A DNA stretch of 38,198 nucleotides from the NCBI GenBank assembly GCA_002364245.1, contig DEXR01000008.1:77862-116059 (forward strand), in the 5' to 3' direction. The DNA is from Flavobacteriaceae bacterium UBA3179. GTDB lineage: Bacteria > Bacteroidota > Bacteroidia > Flavobacteriales > Flavobacteriaceae. Made by a program: the position numbers and the translations under genes. Of the stretch, positions 25,713-32,856 are shown piece by piece (positions within the stretch are counted from its first letter, which is position 1; each line of letters begins with the position of its first letter). The notes under the pieces are model-generated. The model did not search any database, had not been told where the DNA came from, and saw only the letters and a list, made by a program, of their open reading frames with translations.

Positions 25713-26354
25713 CTACTTTAAACTATTGAGGAATTTTTTGAATTCTGGGTCACTATAATCTGCCATTCCCTTGTGGGTTAATACTAAGTTTCCTTTGGCA
25801 TCAATAACATAGGTGGTTGGTATTGCAGATGATTGATACATCGCTGGGAGGTTACTTCCAGCAGCATAAATAGGCAGGTTATATCCTTTGCGCTTGTCAA
25901 AAGCTTTAGCTTTTTCAAAATTCTGGTCGAGCGATAACATTACAAAAGCGACTTCATCACCCATTTCTTCATGTAGCTTATCAATACTGGGCATTTCTGC
26001 TACACAAGGGGGGCACCACGTTGCCCAAAAATTCATAAAAATGACCTTACCTTTTAACTCTTCTAAAGACATAGTGTTTCCTTCCTTATCAATTAATTTT
26101 AGGTTAAAATCTGCTTGAGTAGTAGGATTTGTAGTTGTTTCAGGTTTATTTCCATTTTCGTTTTTATTGCTCCGCACTTGTGCAATTTCGGCTACATCGG
26201 GGTTCATCAATCCAGTAGCGAGTAATCCTCGCTGTGCAAAACCAATGACTTCGGTGTGCATTCCTGTTGCGTATAATGTGATGGCCACTACGGCAAAAAT
26301 CCCGTATTGTATCCACGTTTTCTTTGTGCTTTTATTCTTTTTATCTGTTTTCAT
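25713..26354 (-). CDS. TlpA/SoxW-like membrane-anchored thioredoxin
   Basis: A 213-residue protein with a basic N-terminus, one transmembrane anchor at about 16-33 and a low-complexity linker (about 60-82). A thioredoxin-fold TlpA/ResA-like domain runs from 85 to 213. The redox site is WATWCPPC with Cys114 and Cys117, preceded by KGKVIFMNFW. The cis-Pro loop is SAIPTTYVID. Such proteins keep periplasmic thiols reduced, for example for cytochrome c assembly or for Sox enzymes (SoxW/SoxS). It is the last gene of a four-gene minus-strand run and starts 11 nt after the SoxB-like gene, the same order as soxB-soxW in known Sox clusters. Confidence 0.9.
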   Translation of the reverse strand: MKTDKKNKSTKKTWIQYGIFAVVAITLYATGMHTEVIGFAQRGLLATGLMNPDVAEIAQVRSNKNENGNKPETTTNPTTQADFNLKLIDKEGNTMSLEELKGKVIFMNFWATWCPPCVAEMPSIDKLHEEMGDEVAFVMLSLDQNFEKAKAFDKRKGYNLPIYAAGSNLPAMYQSSAIPTTYVIDAKGNLVLTHKGMADYSDPEFKKFLNSLK

Positions 26355-26365
26355 AACTTCTATTT

Positions 26366-28024
26366 TTATTGAAATTTATAATCCGTTTTCGGAACGGTTG
26401 AAAAAGAGTATTCTCCAAGGTATTCGCAATAGGCTCTTCCTTCCAATTTAGGCGATATTGGCGAATTTTTCTTGAGATATTCTTCCACTACATCGTGAAT
26501 GGTATAATCTTTTACTTCAACATCTTTCACATTTGGCATCCTACATAAATTGTCAATTGGGTCACCAGGGCGTACACAAGCCGAGATGGTGTAGTATTCA
26601 TCATCTTGCATCGGTTTGCCGTTTACGGTTATGGTGTTGATGCGGTTGCCTCTTTCATTTTGACTATTGAAATTTACTTTCATACCAGAAAAACGTACTA
26701 GCCAGCCACCGAAGCGTTCTAAAGGGTTTTCGGAGAAGGCATTGTGCATTTCTTTTTCCAACCAGTCTTTGATCTGTTTTCCGGAGGCTCTTCCTGTTTT
26801 TACTTTTTCGTTTACAGGAAGTAAGTTCCATAAGTTTGCTCTGGTAATCGGTTCAGGTTCTCCATTTTTTGGGACGATAGGATTTCCAAAACGGAAACCG
26901 TTAGAAATGGAGATATCCGCACCCGTTTTCCATCGAGCGGCATCGGTAATCATATTGTCCATTGGATTTTCAACGGTTAAATACCGGTAAATTGGCGTTT
27001 CAGTATAACCAACCACAGTTTCCAAGTGGTCTTTATACGGTGCTTTTTCCGTATCTACAAGAGCTTGTATCTCTTCATCAGCAGGAAAAATCTCTGGATC
27101 TACATCAATAAGCTCATAGTCATCGCCCACCAATTCTCCATCTACAAAATGAAGGGTCAACTTACCTACAAAAGATCCAAATGCACCCGGTTCGGTTACT
27201 CTGGCATACTTACCTTGTATGGGTTCACGAATCCGCTCGTGGGTATCGTTTCCTAATACATAGTCCACATTTTCAGCAATGGGATTGTTTGCCAGTTCTA
27301 CTTGTTTAAAAACACCGATATGCGTAACCAAGAAAAGCACATCTACATTTTCCTTGACTTTGATGTCGTCTATTTTTTTCTTCAACTCTTTGTTGATATC
27401 GCTAAAAGCAATGCCCTCACTAAAAATGGGATTTTGCCTAACTGGAACATCAGGGTCGTTTATTCCTACAAAACCGATGCGAACCCCTTCAATTTCCTTT
27501 ATTGAATAAGCAGGAAACAAGAGTTCCTCACTTTTTTCGTGATACATATTTTGCGCAATTACATCCGTTTGGTAACCTTGCATTATATCCAGCATTACTT
27601 CTTTTCCATAGACTACTTCCCAATTTCCTGGAATGATAACATCATACCCCATATTCTTAATAATATCGGGTAAAACTTCACCTTCGGATAAGGCCGTATA
27701 GCCACTACCTTGTATCAAGTCGCCACCATCGACGATGATGGTGCGGTCTGGATTTTTTTGGCGTTCCCGCTCAAAGAGCGTCTTAATGTTGGCTAAGCCA
27801 CCACGGTTTTTGAAGACTATTTCCTCGTCTTCCCAGAATAACTCAGGGTGCGTGTCCAGCTGGCCGTGTATATCTGCGGTTTGCAATACCGTTATACTCA
27901 ACGTGTCTTTTTCTGTTTGAAAATTGACCGTTACGTTTGATTTTTCTGTTTTACAAGCAACAGTTATGGCCAATATTCCAAAAAGGGACATGATTGCTAT
28001 AATACTTCTTTTAAATAGTGTCAT
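26366..28024 (-). CDS. SoxB-like metallophosphoesterase (5'-nucleotidase superfamily) lipoprotein
   Basis: A 552-residue lipoprotein (lipobox TVAC, Cys24). Metallophosphoesterase domain about 43-310: ADIHGQL (Asp51, His53), VDGGDLIQGS (Asp102), GNWEVVYG (Asn134-Trp135), VTHIG (His235) and GNDTHER (260-262). 5'-nucleotidases such as UshA have GNHE and GGHTH or GGHSH. Here the catalytic His of GNHE is Trp, as in the GHWE motif I recall from SoxB thiosulfohydrolases. The C-terminal domain also looks SoxB-like (ISISNGFRFG, LERFGGWLVRFSGMKVN). SoxB hydrolyses sulfate from a thiosulfonate on SoxY. I infer a sulfur-ester or related substrate, but a nucleotidase remains possible. It sits between dsrE-like and tlpA genes with gaps of 24 and 11 nt. 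Confidence 0.85.
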   Translation of the reverse strand: MTLFKRSIIAIMSLFGILAITVACKTEKSNVTVNFQTEKDTLSITVLQTADIHGQLDTHPELFWEDEEIVFKNRGGLANIKTLFERERQKNPDRTIIVDGGDLIQGSGYTALSEGEVLPDIIKNMGYDVIIPGNWEVVYGKEVMLDIMQGYQTDVIAQNMYHEKSEELLFPAYSIKEIEGVRIGFVGINDPDVPVRQNPIFSEGIAFSDINKELKKKIDDIKVKENVDVLFLVTHIGVFKQVELANNPIAENVDYVLGNDTHERIREPIQGKYARVTEPGAFGSFVGKLTLHFVDGELVGDDYELIDVDPEIFPADEEIQALVDTEKAPYKDHLETVVGYTETPIYRYLTVENPMDNMITDAARWKTGADISISNGFRFGNPIVPKNGEPEPITRANLWNLLPVNEKVKTGRASGKQIKDWLEKEMHNAFSENPLERFGGWLVRFSGMKVNFNSQNERGNRINTITVNGKPMQDDEYYTISACVRPGDPIDNLCRMPNVKDVEVKDYTIHDVVEEYLKKNSPISPKLEGRAYCEYLGEYSFSTVPKTDYKFQ

Positions 28025-28048
28025 GGTTGTGAACTTTATTGTTTTTTA

Positions 28049-28471
28049 TTACAGGCTTATGCTTTTATATCCCTTTTTCTGAAGCTGAAAGTTATAAAGG
28101 ATGCCATTTTCCACGGTCTCTATTCCTTCTGGAATTTGAGTTTTATCGACATTGAATTTATTGAGCGAAAAACCACAAGCATTGATCTGTACACCTGCAT
28201 TTTCAGCTTTTTCAATAAAGCCACCCATTTTTTCCCGATCAGTTATATCGCCGATGAGTTTTCCACATATAATTACTTGAAAATCGCCATAGGCTTTTCC
28301 TTCTTCAGTTTTGAGTGCTTCAGCAGTTAAAATGATAGGTTGTAACTGTGGTACTTTTTTAATCATTACCACATAATTATTTTTGTCGTTGTCAATTTGC
28401 TGCGCCTGTGATTGTGTTGTACTAAACAAGGTTAGCATTAAAAATATTGAACTAAATAGATACGTTTTCAT
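28049..28471 (-). CDS. Secreted DsrE-like protein
   Basis: A 140-residue DsrE/DsrF-like protein with a signal peptide (about 1-23, ending SQAQ). The core has YVVMIKKV, a helix with LKTEEGKAYGDFQVIICGKLIGD (Cys69) and AENAGVQINACGFSLNKF with Cys99 at the position of the family's reactive cysteine, then a short C-terminal strand. Cytoplasmic DsrE/TusD proteins carry persulfide sulfur; this one is exported. It lies between doxX (6-nt gap) and the SoxB-like gene (24-nt gap). I infer a periplasmic sulfur carrier or binding role. Confidence 0.83.
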   Translation of the reverse strand: MKTYLFSSIFLMLTLFSTTQSQAQQIDNDKNNYVVMIKKVPQLQPIILTAEALKTEEGKAYGDFQVIICGKLIGDITDREKMGGFIEKAENAGVQINACGFSLNKFNVDKTQIPEGIETVENGILYNFQLQKKGYKSISL

Positions 28472-28477
28472 ATTGAT

Positions 28478-28876
28478 TTATTTTAGAAAGTTATTGGTGT
28501 CATTCAGTATAAAGAAGAGAAGTCCACCGAGAATTGCTATGTTTTTAAATAAGGGTCCAAGTGTTGTTATTTGTCCTACCTGAACCGTGAGTGTAATGGG
28601 AATTAAAACCATCATTAGGACTATTGCCGCCCATTTCGTTTTATATCCTATTAGAAATAAGAAGCCTGCTACAATCATTATGATTCCCGAAAGAATAATA
28701 AGCCATTGCGGGTCGCCAAAAAAATGAGCGATACCCTTAAAGCTAGCCTGTTCTATGCGCTGGGCAGTTTTCTCTATATTGAGCAAATGATTTAAACCCG
28801 CTACGAGAAATATGCCGCTCACCATTATGCGCAACAGTTGTATGGAACGACGGCTGATTAACATTTTTGTCGCCAT
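28478..28876 (-). CDS. DoxX family membrane protein
   Basis: A 132-residue protein with four transmembrane helices (about 11-32, 56-77, 82-103, 108-126), matching the DoxX family. Family features are RIMVSGIFLVAGLNHL at the N-terminus and a GIIMIVAGFLFLIGYKTKWAA turn between helices 2 and 3. The archaeal relatives DoxD/DoxA form thiosulfate:quinone oxidoreductase; most bacterial DoxX proteins are of unknown function. It is the first gene of the doxX-dsrE-soxB-like-tlpA run, and the next gene starts 6 nt later. Confidence 0.87.
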   Translation of the reverse strand: MATKMLISRRSIQLLRIMVSGIFLVAGLNHLLNIEKTAQRIEQASFKGIAHFFGDPQWLIILSGIIMIVAGFLFLIGYKTKWAAIVLMMVLIPITLTVQVGQITTLGPLFKNIAILGGLLFFILNDTNNFLK

Positions 28877-28918
28877 TGAATGTTATTTTAAAAATTATTG
28901 ATTTTGGGCGGTGTCTAG

Positions 28919-28967
28919 CCGTGGTATATAATTACACGTCTAATCATGGTACAAAGGAATACCACGG
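28919..28967 (-). promoter_or_regulatory. 9-bp inverted repeat upstream of doxX (possible operator)
   Basis: CCGTGGTAT (28919-28927) and ATACCACGG (28959-28967) are perfect inverted copies 31 nt apart. A third related half-site, CATGGTAC, is at 28945-28952. On the minus strand a near-consensus -7 box TTCCTTTG (28959 down to 28952) lies between the arms. Confidence 0.4.
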
Positions 28968-28999
28968 TAGCACCGACTTTAAATTTTCTGAAATGATAG

Positions 29000-29383
29000 T
29001 TAAGCTAAACGAGGTGGCGGAGAGTCGTTATCAAGGTATAAATTAATCAATCTTGAAGTAAAATGCCCGTTTAAAACTGCAATGGGCTCCGAGTAATGAG
29101 TTTCCCAAGAAAACAGTTCAAACTGAAACTGAGAGGTACAAAAGCTGTTTAGTGCAATCACTTGTGAAATTAACAAGTCTACTTGCGAAAAATCGACTGT
29201 CTTCTTGGACTGCTTTGGAGCGTTTTCTTTTTTACAATGCGGATTTACGAAGGTTATATCACTTCCGCTAAATAAAACATTCAGTCCATTTGCATCTATG
29301 GCAACGAATTTTGCCAAAAAGATGAATATTAATAGTGTCGTTATGTACGTTTTAGTTTTCACGAATAACACAAAACTATACAT
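29000..29383 (-). CDS. Small membrane/secreted protein with two cysteines, family unnamed
   Basis: A 127-residue protein with a hydrophobic N-terminal segment (about 11-28; signal peptide or anchor), then VNPHCKKENAP (His49-Cys50), NSFCTSQF (Cys82), SWETHYSEPIAVLNGHFTSRL, and a C-terminal end LDNDSPPPRLA. I do not know a function. The order HC, C, PPP is reminiscent of the small HYC/CC/PP family of Bacteroidota, but the motifs are not identical. It lies between the LytS kinase gene (92-nt gap) and doxX (123-nt gap), all on the minus strand. The His/Cys content suggests metal or thiol binding; that is only inference. Confidence 0.6.
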   Translation of the reverse strand: MYSFVLFVKTKTYITTLLIFIFLAKFVAIDANGLNVLFSGSDITFVNPHCKKENAPKQSKKTVDFSQVDLLISQVIALNSFCTSQFQFELFSWETHYSEPIAVLNGHFTSRLINLYLDNDSPPPRLA

Positions 29384-29475
29384 TTAATAAAAAATGTATT
29401 GTAACATAAGTTACTTTACTGTGTTAAGGTATTGCAAAACGGGTTTATTTGTTTAAAGCAATGTATATTTTTAGT

Positions 29476-30585
29476 TTAGTTTATCGGGATTTGAATAACC
29501 GTTTCAACACCTTCATCATTGTCCTTATTTCTTATTTCAAAAAAATAATTATCACCGTACAAATTACTTAATCTATCATTAATATTGGAAAGCCCTACCC
29601 CATCGTTTAACAACGCCCAATGTTTTTTTGTCAATGGCGCACCATCATTTTTAACTTTAATAATTAATCTATTTTTCTGCGATTTAATTTCAATATGGAC
29701 TTTTAAATCGGTGTGGTCGTAATTATAGCCATGCTTAATTGAGTTTTCAAGGATGGGCTGTAACAATAAACTGGGTACCATTGTTGACAACAACCTTTCA
29801 TCTATATCTCTAGAAATGGTAAGGTGTTCTGAAAACCTAACTTTTATGATGTTTAAGTAATACTCTAAAATACGTAACTCTTTTTCTAATGGGATTTTAT
29901 TCTTTTCGTTATCATAAAGAATTTCACGAAGAAAATCACTAAGATCGGCTATGGTATCTTTGGCTTTTGAAGCATCTATATCGGTTAATACCGCGATGGA
30001 ATTCAATGTATTAAATAAAAAGTGTGGCTGAAGTTGTGACGACAGCATTTTCATACGGGTGTTCACCAATTGAACTTCTAAATTAGTTTGCTTTTTTTCG
30101 GCTTTTTTTACCTCTTTCACATAATAGTACGTGTAGATCATGAAGACCATGGCAAAGTAGATTAAAAAGTTTAAGTCTATTACATACATAAACCTGTAGA
30201 GACTTCCTTCAAAGTCATAATCGGCAAAGCTTAGTCTTCCAACCAGTATTAAATAAAAATCGAACAGCAACCGTATTACCAAACCTATTAATAGTGAAAA
30301 CAAGATGTGGGTAGATATAATTTTAACCCACGAATAGTTTTTTCTTAAAAATCGTTTGGTACTTATTGCTATCAATGTCATGTAGCCCACTACAATAACA
30401 AAATCAAAAAGCAGGTTGTCAACCAAAAAAGCTCTCCACGAAAAAAAGCCCATTTTTTCCATTCCTGAAGACATCATGTAGGCTGTTTTGACAATTAGTA
30501 CCAAATCGAAAAGGGCATAAAACCCTGCTAATAGTAGCACCAGCCTTAAATCGATATATTTGCTATTTAATTTGGAAGCTTTCAT
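29476..30585 (-). CDS. LytS/YehU-type sensor histidine kinase
   Basis: A 369-residue kinase with four N-terminal transmembrane helices (about 14-36, 54-76, 90-118, 133-155), a short coiled linker, then the His_kinase domain with QLQPHFLFN (phospho-acceptor His188) and a GHKL ATPase. The ATPase has the N-box LLQPILENSIKHGY, then VKNDGAPL and GVGLSNINDRL. This type pairs with LytTR regulators and often senses membrane or envelope signals. Its start overlaps the regulator stop by 1 nt (TAATG), so the pair is cotranscribed, regulator first. Confidence 0.93.
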   Translation of the reverse strand: MKASKLNSKYIDLRLVLLLAGFYALFDLVLIVKTAYMMSSGMEKMGFFSWRAFLVDNLLFDFVIVVGYMTLIAISTKRFLRKNYSWVKIISTHILFSLLIGLVIRLLFDFYLILVGRLSFADYDFEGSLYRFMYVIDLNFLIYFAMVFMIYTYYYVKEVKKAEKKQTNLEVQLVNTRMKMLSSQLQPHFLFNTLNSIAVLTDIDASKAKDTIADLSDFLREILYDNEKNKIPLEKELRILEYYLNIIKVRFSEHLTISRDIDERLLSTMVPSLLLQPILENSIKHGYNYDHTDLKVHIEIKSQKNRLIIKVKNDGAPLTKKHWALLNDGVGLSNINDRLSNLYGDNYFFEIRNKDNDEGVETVIQIPIN

Positions 30586-31349
30586 TATACGCCTATTTTT
30601 TCAAGAAATTCTGATTTATGAGATTTACTGATATGCAATAATTTATTGTTGGACATTCGGGCGTCTATTTCAGAAAATTCTGAATGTACTATTTCTTTAA
30701 CATGAGTAATATTCACTATACTTGATCTATGAACCCGAACAAATGAGTTGCTATCCAACAGATCACAGAGGTTTGTCAAAGAATCACGAAGCACATATTT
30801 TTTGTCTTCTGTAAAAATTTCGGAATAACAACCCGATGCTTTTATGTATAATATATTTTCAGGGTTTAAAAGCACCGTTTTGTTACCTTGCTTAACCGGT
30901 AATTTAAATTGGTTGTTCCCTTTTTCAGATTTTAGTTTATAAAGATTGAACAGTTCAATAATTCGCTTTTCAAAATAAGAATTGGCTTCACTTTTCGAAA
31001 TTTTCAATACTTTATCAATGGTCCTAAAAAAGCGTTCATCTTTAAATGGTTTCAGTAAAAAATCGAAAGCATCGACATCAAAAGCCTTTAACGCATAGTT
31101 GTCATAGGCTGTCACGAAAATAACGATAGGCTTTGAGGTCCCTTTTATTTTTTGAAGCACTTCAAAACCGTTCATATCTTTCATGTTTATATCTAAAAAG
31201 ATAAGGTCGGGGTTCAACTTGTTTATTTCTGAAATAGCCGATTTACCATTAGAGCATTCTCCGCTCACTTCTATTTCAGGCACTTTACCAAGTAGAGCCA
31301 ACACCCTTTTTCGGGCAAGTTCTTCATCGTCTATAACCAGTGCTTTCAT
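30585..31349 (-). CDS. LytTR-type response regulator
   Basis: A 254-residue regulator with a receiver domain at 1-118: IDDEELAR with Asp7/Asp8, the phosphorylation site Asp53 in FLDINM, FVTAYD, and LLKPF with the conserved Lys. It is joined to a LytTR DNA-binding domain at about 150-254 (NILYIKASGCYSEIF, RDSLTNLCDLL, FVRVHRSSIVNITHVKEI). LytTR proteins bind paired direct repeats upstream of targets. It is cotranscribed with the following kinase. Targets are unknown; nearby candidates are the secreted-protein gene upstream and the doxX run downstream. Confidence 0.94.
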   Translation of the reverse strand: MKALVIDDEELARKRVLALLGKVPEIEVSGECSNGKSAISEINKLNPDLIFLDINMKDMNGFEVLQKIKGTSKPIVIFVTAYDNYALKAFDVDAFDFLLKPFKDERFFRTIDKVLKISKSEANSYFEKRIIELFNLYKLKSEKGNNQFKLPVKQGNKTVLLNPENILYIKASGCYSEIFTEDKKYVLRDSLTNLCDLLDSNSFVRVHRSSIVNITHVKEIVHSEFSEIDARMSNNKLLHISKSHKSEFLEKIGV

Positions 31350-31454
31350 CTTGTTAAATTACTTAATTTCTTTTATTTATGATGTTTTTGGGTAGTTGAA
31401 TCGCTTTTACTCGGTATCTATTCTAATTTTTTACCATCATTTATTCTATTAAAA

Positions 31455-31503
31455 ACTAACAAAAGGCCATCGGCTCTTAAGCACCTAATGGCCTGTTGTT
31501 AGT
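31455..31503 (-). terminator. Terminator of the 31522-32073 gene
   Basis: ACTAACAAAAGGCCAT (31455-31470) and ATGGCCTGTTGTTAGT (31488-31503) form a 16-bp stem with one mismatch and a 17-nt loop. On the minus strand TTTTTAAT-like sequence follows. It lies 20 nt past the stop. Confidence 0.75.
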
Positions 31504-31521
31504 CACCTCACTTTTGTTTGT

Positions 31522-32073
31522 TCAATTGACTACAACACCAATACCTTGATCCCTTGCATCAATTTTTAGGTTTTGCCTTTGGTTTCCATTTTCCAATTTT
31601 ACTCGGTACAATGCTTTCACTAGTAAATCGCCCTTGGTCTTTGCATTATATTTGGTTTTCACCAAAGTCCATCCCTTATATGTATTATGCATATCCTTTC
31701 GTAAGGCTAATGGCAAAATAACATTTTTGAAGTTTTGATGCGTTTTTATAAGCTTTCCCTCACCATCAAAGTCTGCTCGCATATAACCATTATTACTTTT
31801 AAAAGTTACTAGGTAAGAATCGTAATTCTTATCTTCTGCAGCATTTATTACTTTTTGAATATCAAAGTGAGCATCCATAAAAGCAATGGGGTCTTCTGCA
31901 AACTGTCCATTAAAGCGTTCACTCACTTTATAGGTAAAGCTATCCCCGCTTTGTGATATTGATGAGTTATAGGGTGCATACGTTAACTCGGTCGCATCTA
32001 ATTCCATAATTTCCTGTGCGCTTAAGATTGTTGCACTTAAACATAAAAATGCACTAATTATTAAAGTTTTCAT
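31522..32073 (-). CDS. Secreted protein of unknown function
   Basis: A 183-residue protein with a clear signal peptide (1-19, ending LSAQ). The mature part has mixed strands and helices (SFTYKVSERFNGQFAEDPIAFMDAHFDI, YDSYLVTFKSNNGYMRADFDGEGKLIKTHQNFKNVILPLALR, KGWTLVKTKYNAKTKGDLLVKALYRVKL). The 'fluid-phase strand, DGEGKLIKT turn, then helix' pattern recalls PepSY-like secreted proteins of Bacteroidota, but I cannot assign a family. It is monocistronic, with its own terminator and a 231-bp upstream gap. It lies just upstream of the LytTR system. Confidence 0.75.
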   Translation of the reverse strand: MKTLIISAFLCLSATILSAQEIMELDATELTYAPYNSSISQSGDSFTYKVSERFNGQFAEDPIAFMDAHFDIQKVINAAEDKNYDSYLVTFKSNNGYMRADFDGEGKLIKTHQNFKNVILPLALRKDMHNTYKGWTLVKTKYNAKTKGDLLVKALYRVKLENGNQRQNLKIDARDQGIGVVVN

Positions 32074-32304
32074 GATAAATTTTTTAAAGGTTTAAAAAGA
32101 TTTTAAAGCTGATAAATCATTGTACAATAAGATTTTACAGAATCTAAATTACGGTAGAAGTAGGCCCGTTATCGATAAATGATGTGAACGACCAATTTTT
32201 GATATTGAAACCAGTAAATTTTGATGTGAACTATTTTTCAGCAATTAGCTGAAAAATTGAATTTATATGTGAAGTTGAGTAAAACTTTGGCTAGGGAACT
32301 GCAT
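32074..32304. other. 231-bp gap with three spaced ATGTGAA repeats and a small hairpin
   Basis: No ORF or RNA gene is recognised. ATGTGAA occurs at 32182, 32224 and 32267; the first two extend to GATGTGAAC. A 10-bp stem ATTTTTCAGC/GCTGAAAAAT with a 5-nt loop lies at 32233-32257. The gap must hold the promoter of the secreted-protein gene (31522-32073). Confidence 0.5.
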
Positions 32305-32814
32305 TTAGATAATCCGCCGAACCTCTACAAATGCATTGTTCCAATAATTTTCATCAAGAGAAGATACAATTACCCCTCTGGAAGTTGTTGAGTGTATAAA
32401 TTTTACAACGCCCCTCCTTGATTCTACCACAAGCCCTACGTGATTTATAACCCTGCGACTTTTATTGGTTTGAAAAAACACTAAATCCCCTTCTTCAGCA
32501 TTTCGAAGAGAAATCCGTTTTCCTTGTTTGGCCATGTCTCGAGATACTCTTGGCAAACCAATATTTTCATTTTTAAATGAAGTATATACCAAGCCGGAGC
32601 AATCCATACCTCTTTTTGTAGTCCCACCAAATTTGTACCGGGTGCCTTCAAAGGTTTTGGCGTAAGCTACAATTTTATTTGCTGTTTTAGAAGTTACTGG
32701 TTTATTTGTGTGCGTAGTAGCTTCAATTACATTTTTTTGTTTTGTTACATTTCGGGAGCTTCCGCAAGAGGCCATTATAACGGCGAGGAATGAAAACAGA
32801 AGTAATCTTTTCAT
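32305..32814 (-). CDS. C40 (NlpC/P60) peptidase lipoprotein
   Basis: A 169-residue cell-wall peptidase of the NlpC/P60 family, which cleaves peptide bonds in peptidoglycan stems. I start it at ATG 32814, because MKRLLLFSFLAVIMASC is a lipoprotein signal peptide (lipid Cys17). The longer in-frame start at 32853 adds 13 residues before it. The catalytic triad is visible: Cys72 in GMDCSGLV, His125 in INHVGLVV and His141 in FIHST, together with EGDLVFF. It lies 42 nt after lpxB and is likely cotranscribed with it. Predicted location is the periplasmic face of a membrane. Confidence 0.9.
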   Translation of the reverse strand: MKRLLLFSFLAVIMASCGSSRNVTKQKNVIEATTHTNKPVTSKTANKIVAYAKTFEGTRYKFGGTTKRGMDCSGLVYTSFKNENIGLPRVSRDMAKQGKRISLRNAEEGDLVFFQTNKSRRVINHVGLVVESRRGVVKFIHSTTSRGVIVSSLDENYWNNAFVEVRRII

Positions 32815-32856
32815 AACAGACTTGGTTTGAATAAATATAACTAATTTTTTCAAGTT

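Noticed and set aside
28919..28967. Inverted repeat before doxX as a terminator of the 29000-29383 gene
   Set aside because: The loop is 31 nt and no T-run follows the second arm on the minus strand. An operator fits better, though it is unproven.
32233..32257. 10-bp hairpin as a terminator of the NlpC/P60 gene
   Set aside because: The stem has T-rich 5' and A-rich 3' arms on both strands, and no T-run follows on the minus strand, so it is not an intrinsic terminator. Kept only as a structure in the gap.
32815..32853. Longer start for the NlpC/P60 gene
   Set aside because: Thirteen extra residues would precede a standard lipoprotein signal peptide; ATG 32814 gives a normal one.
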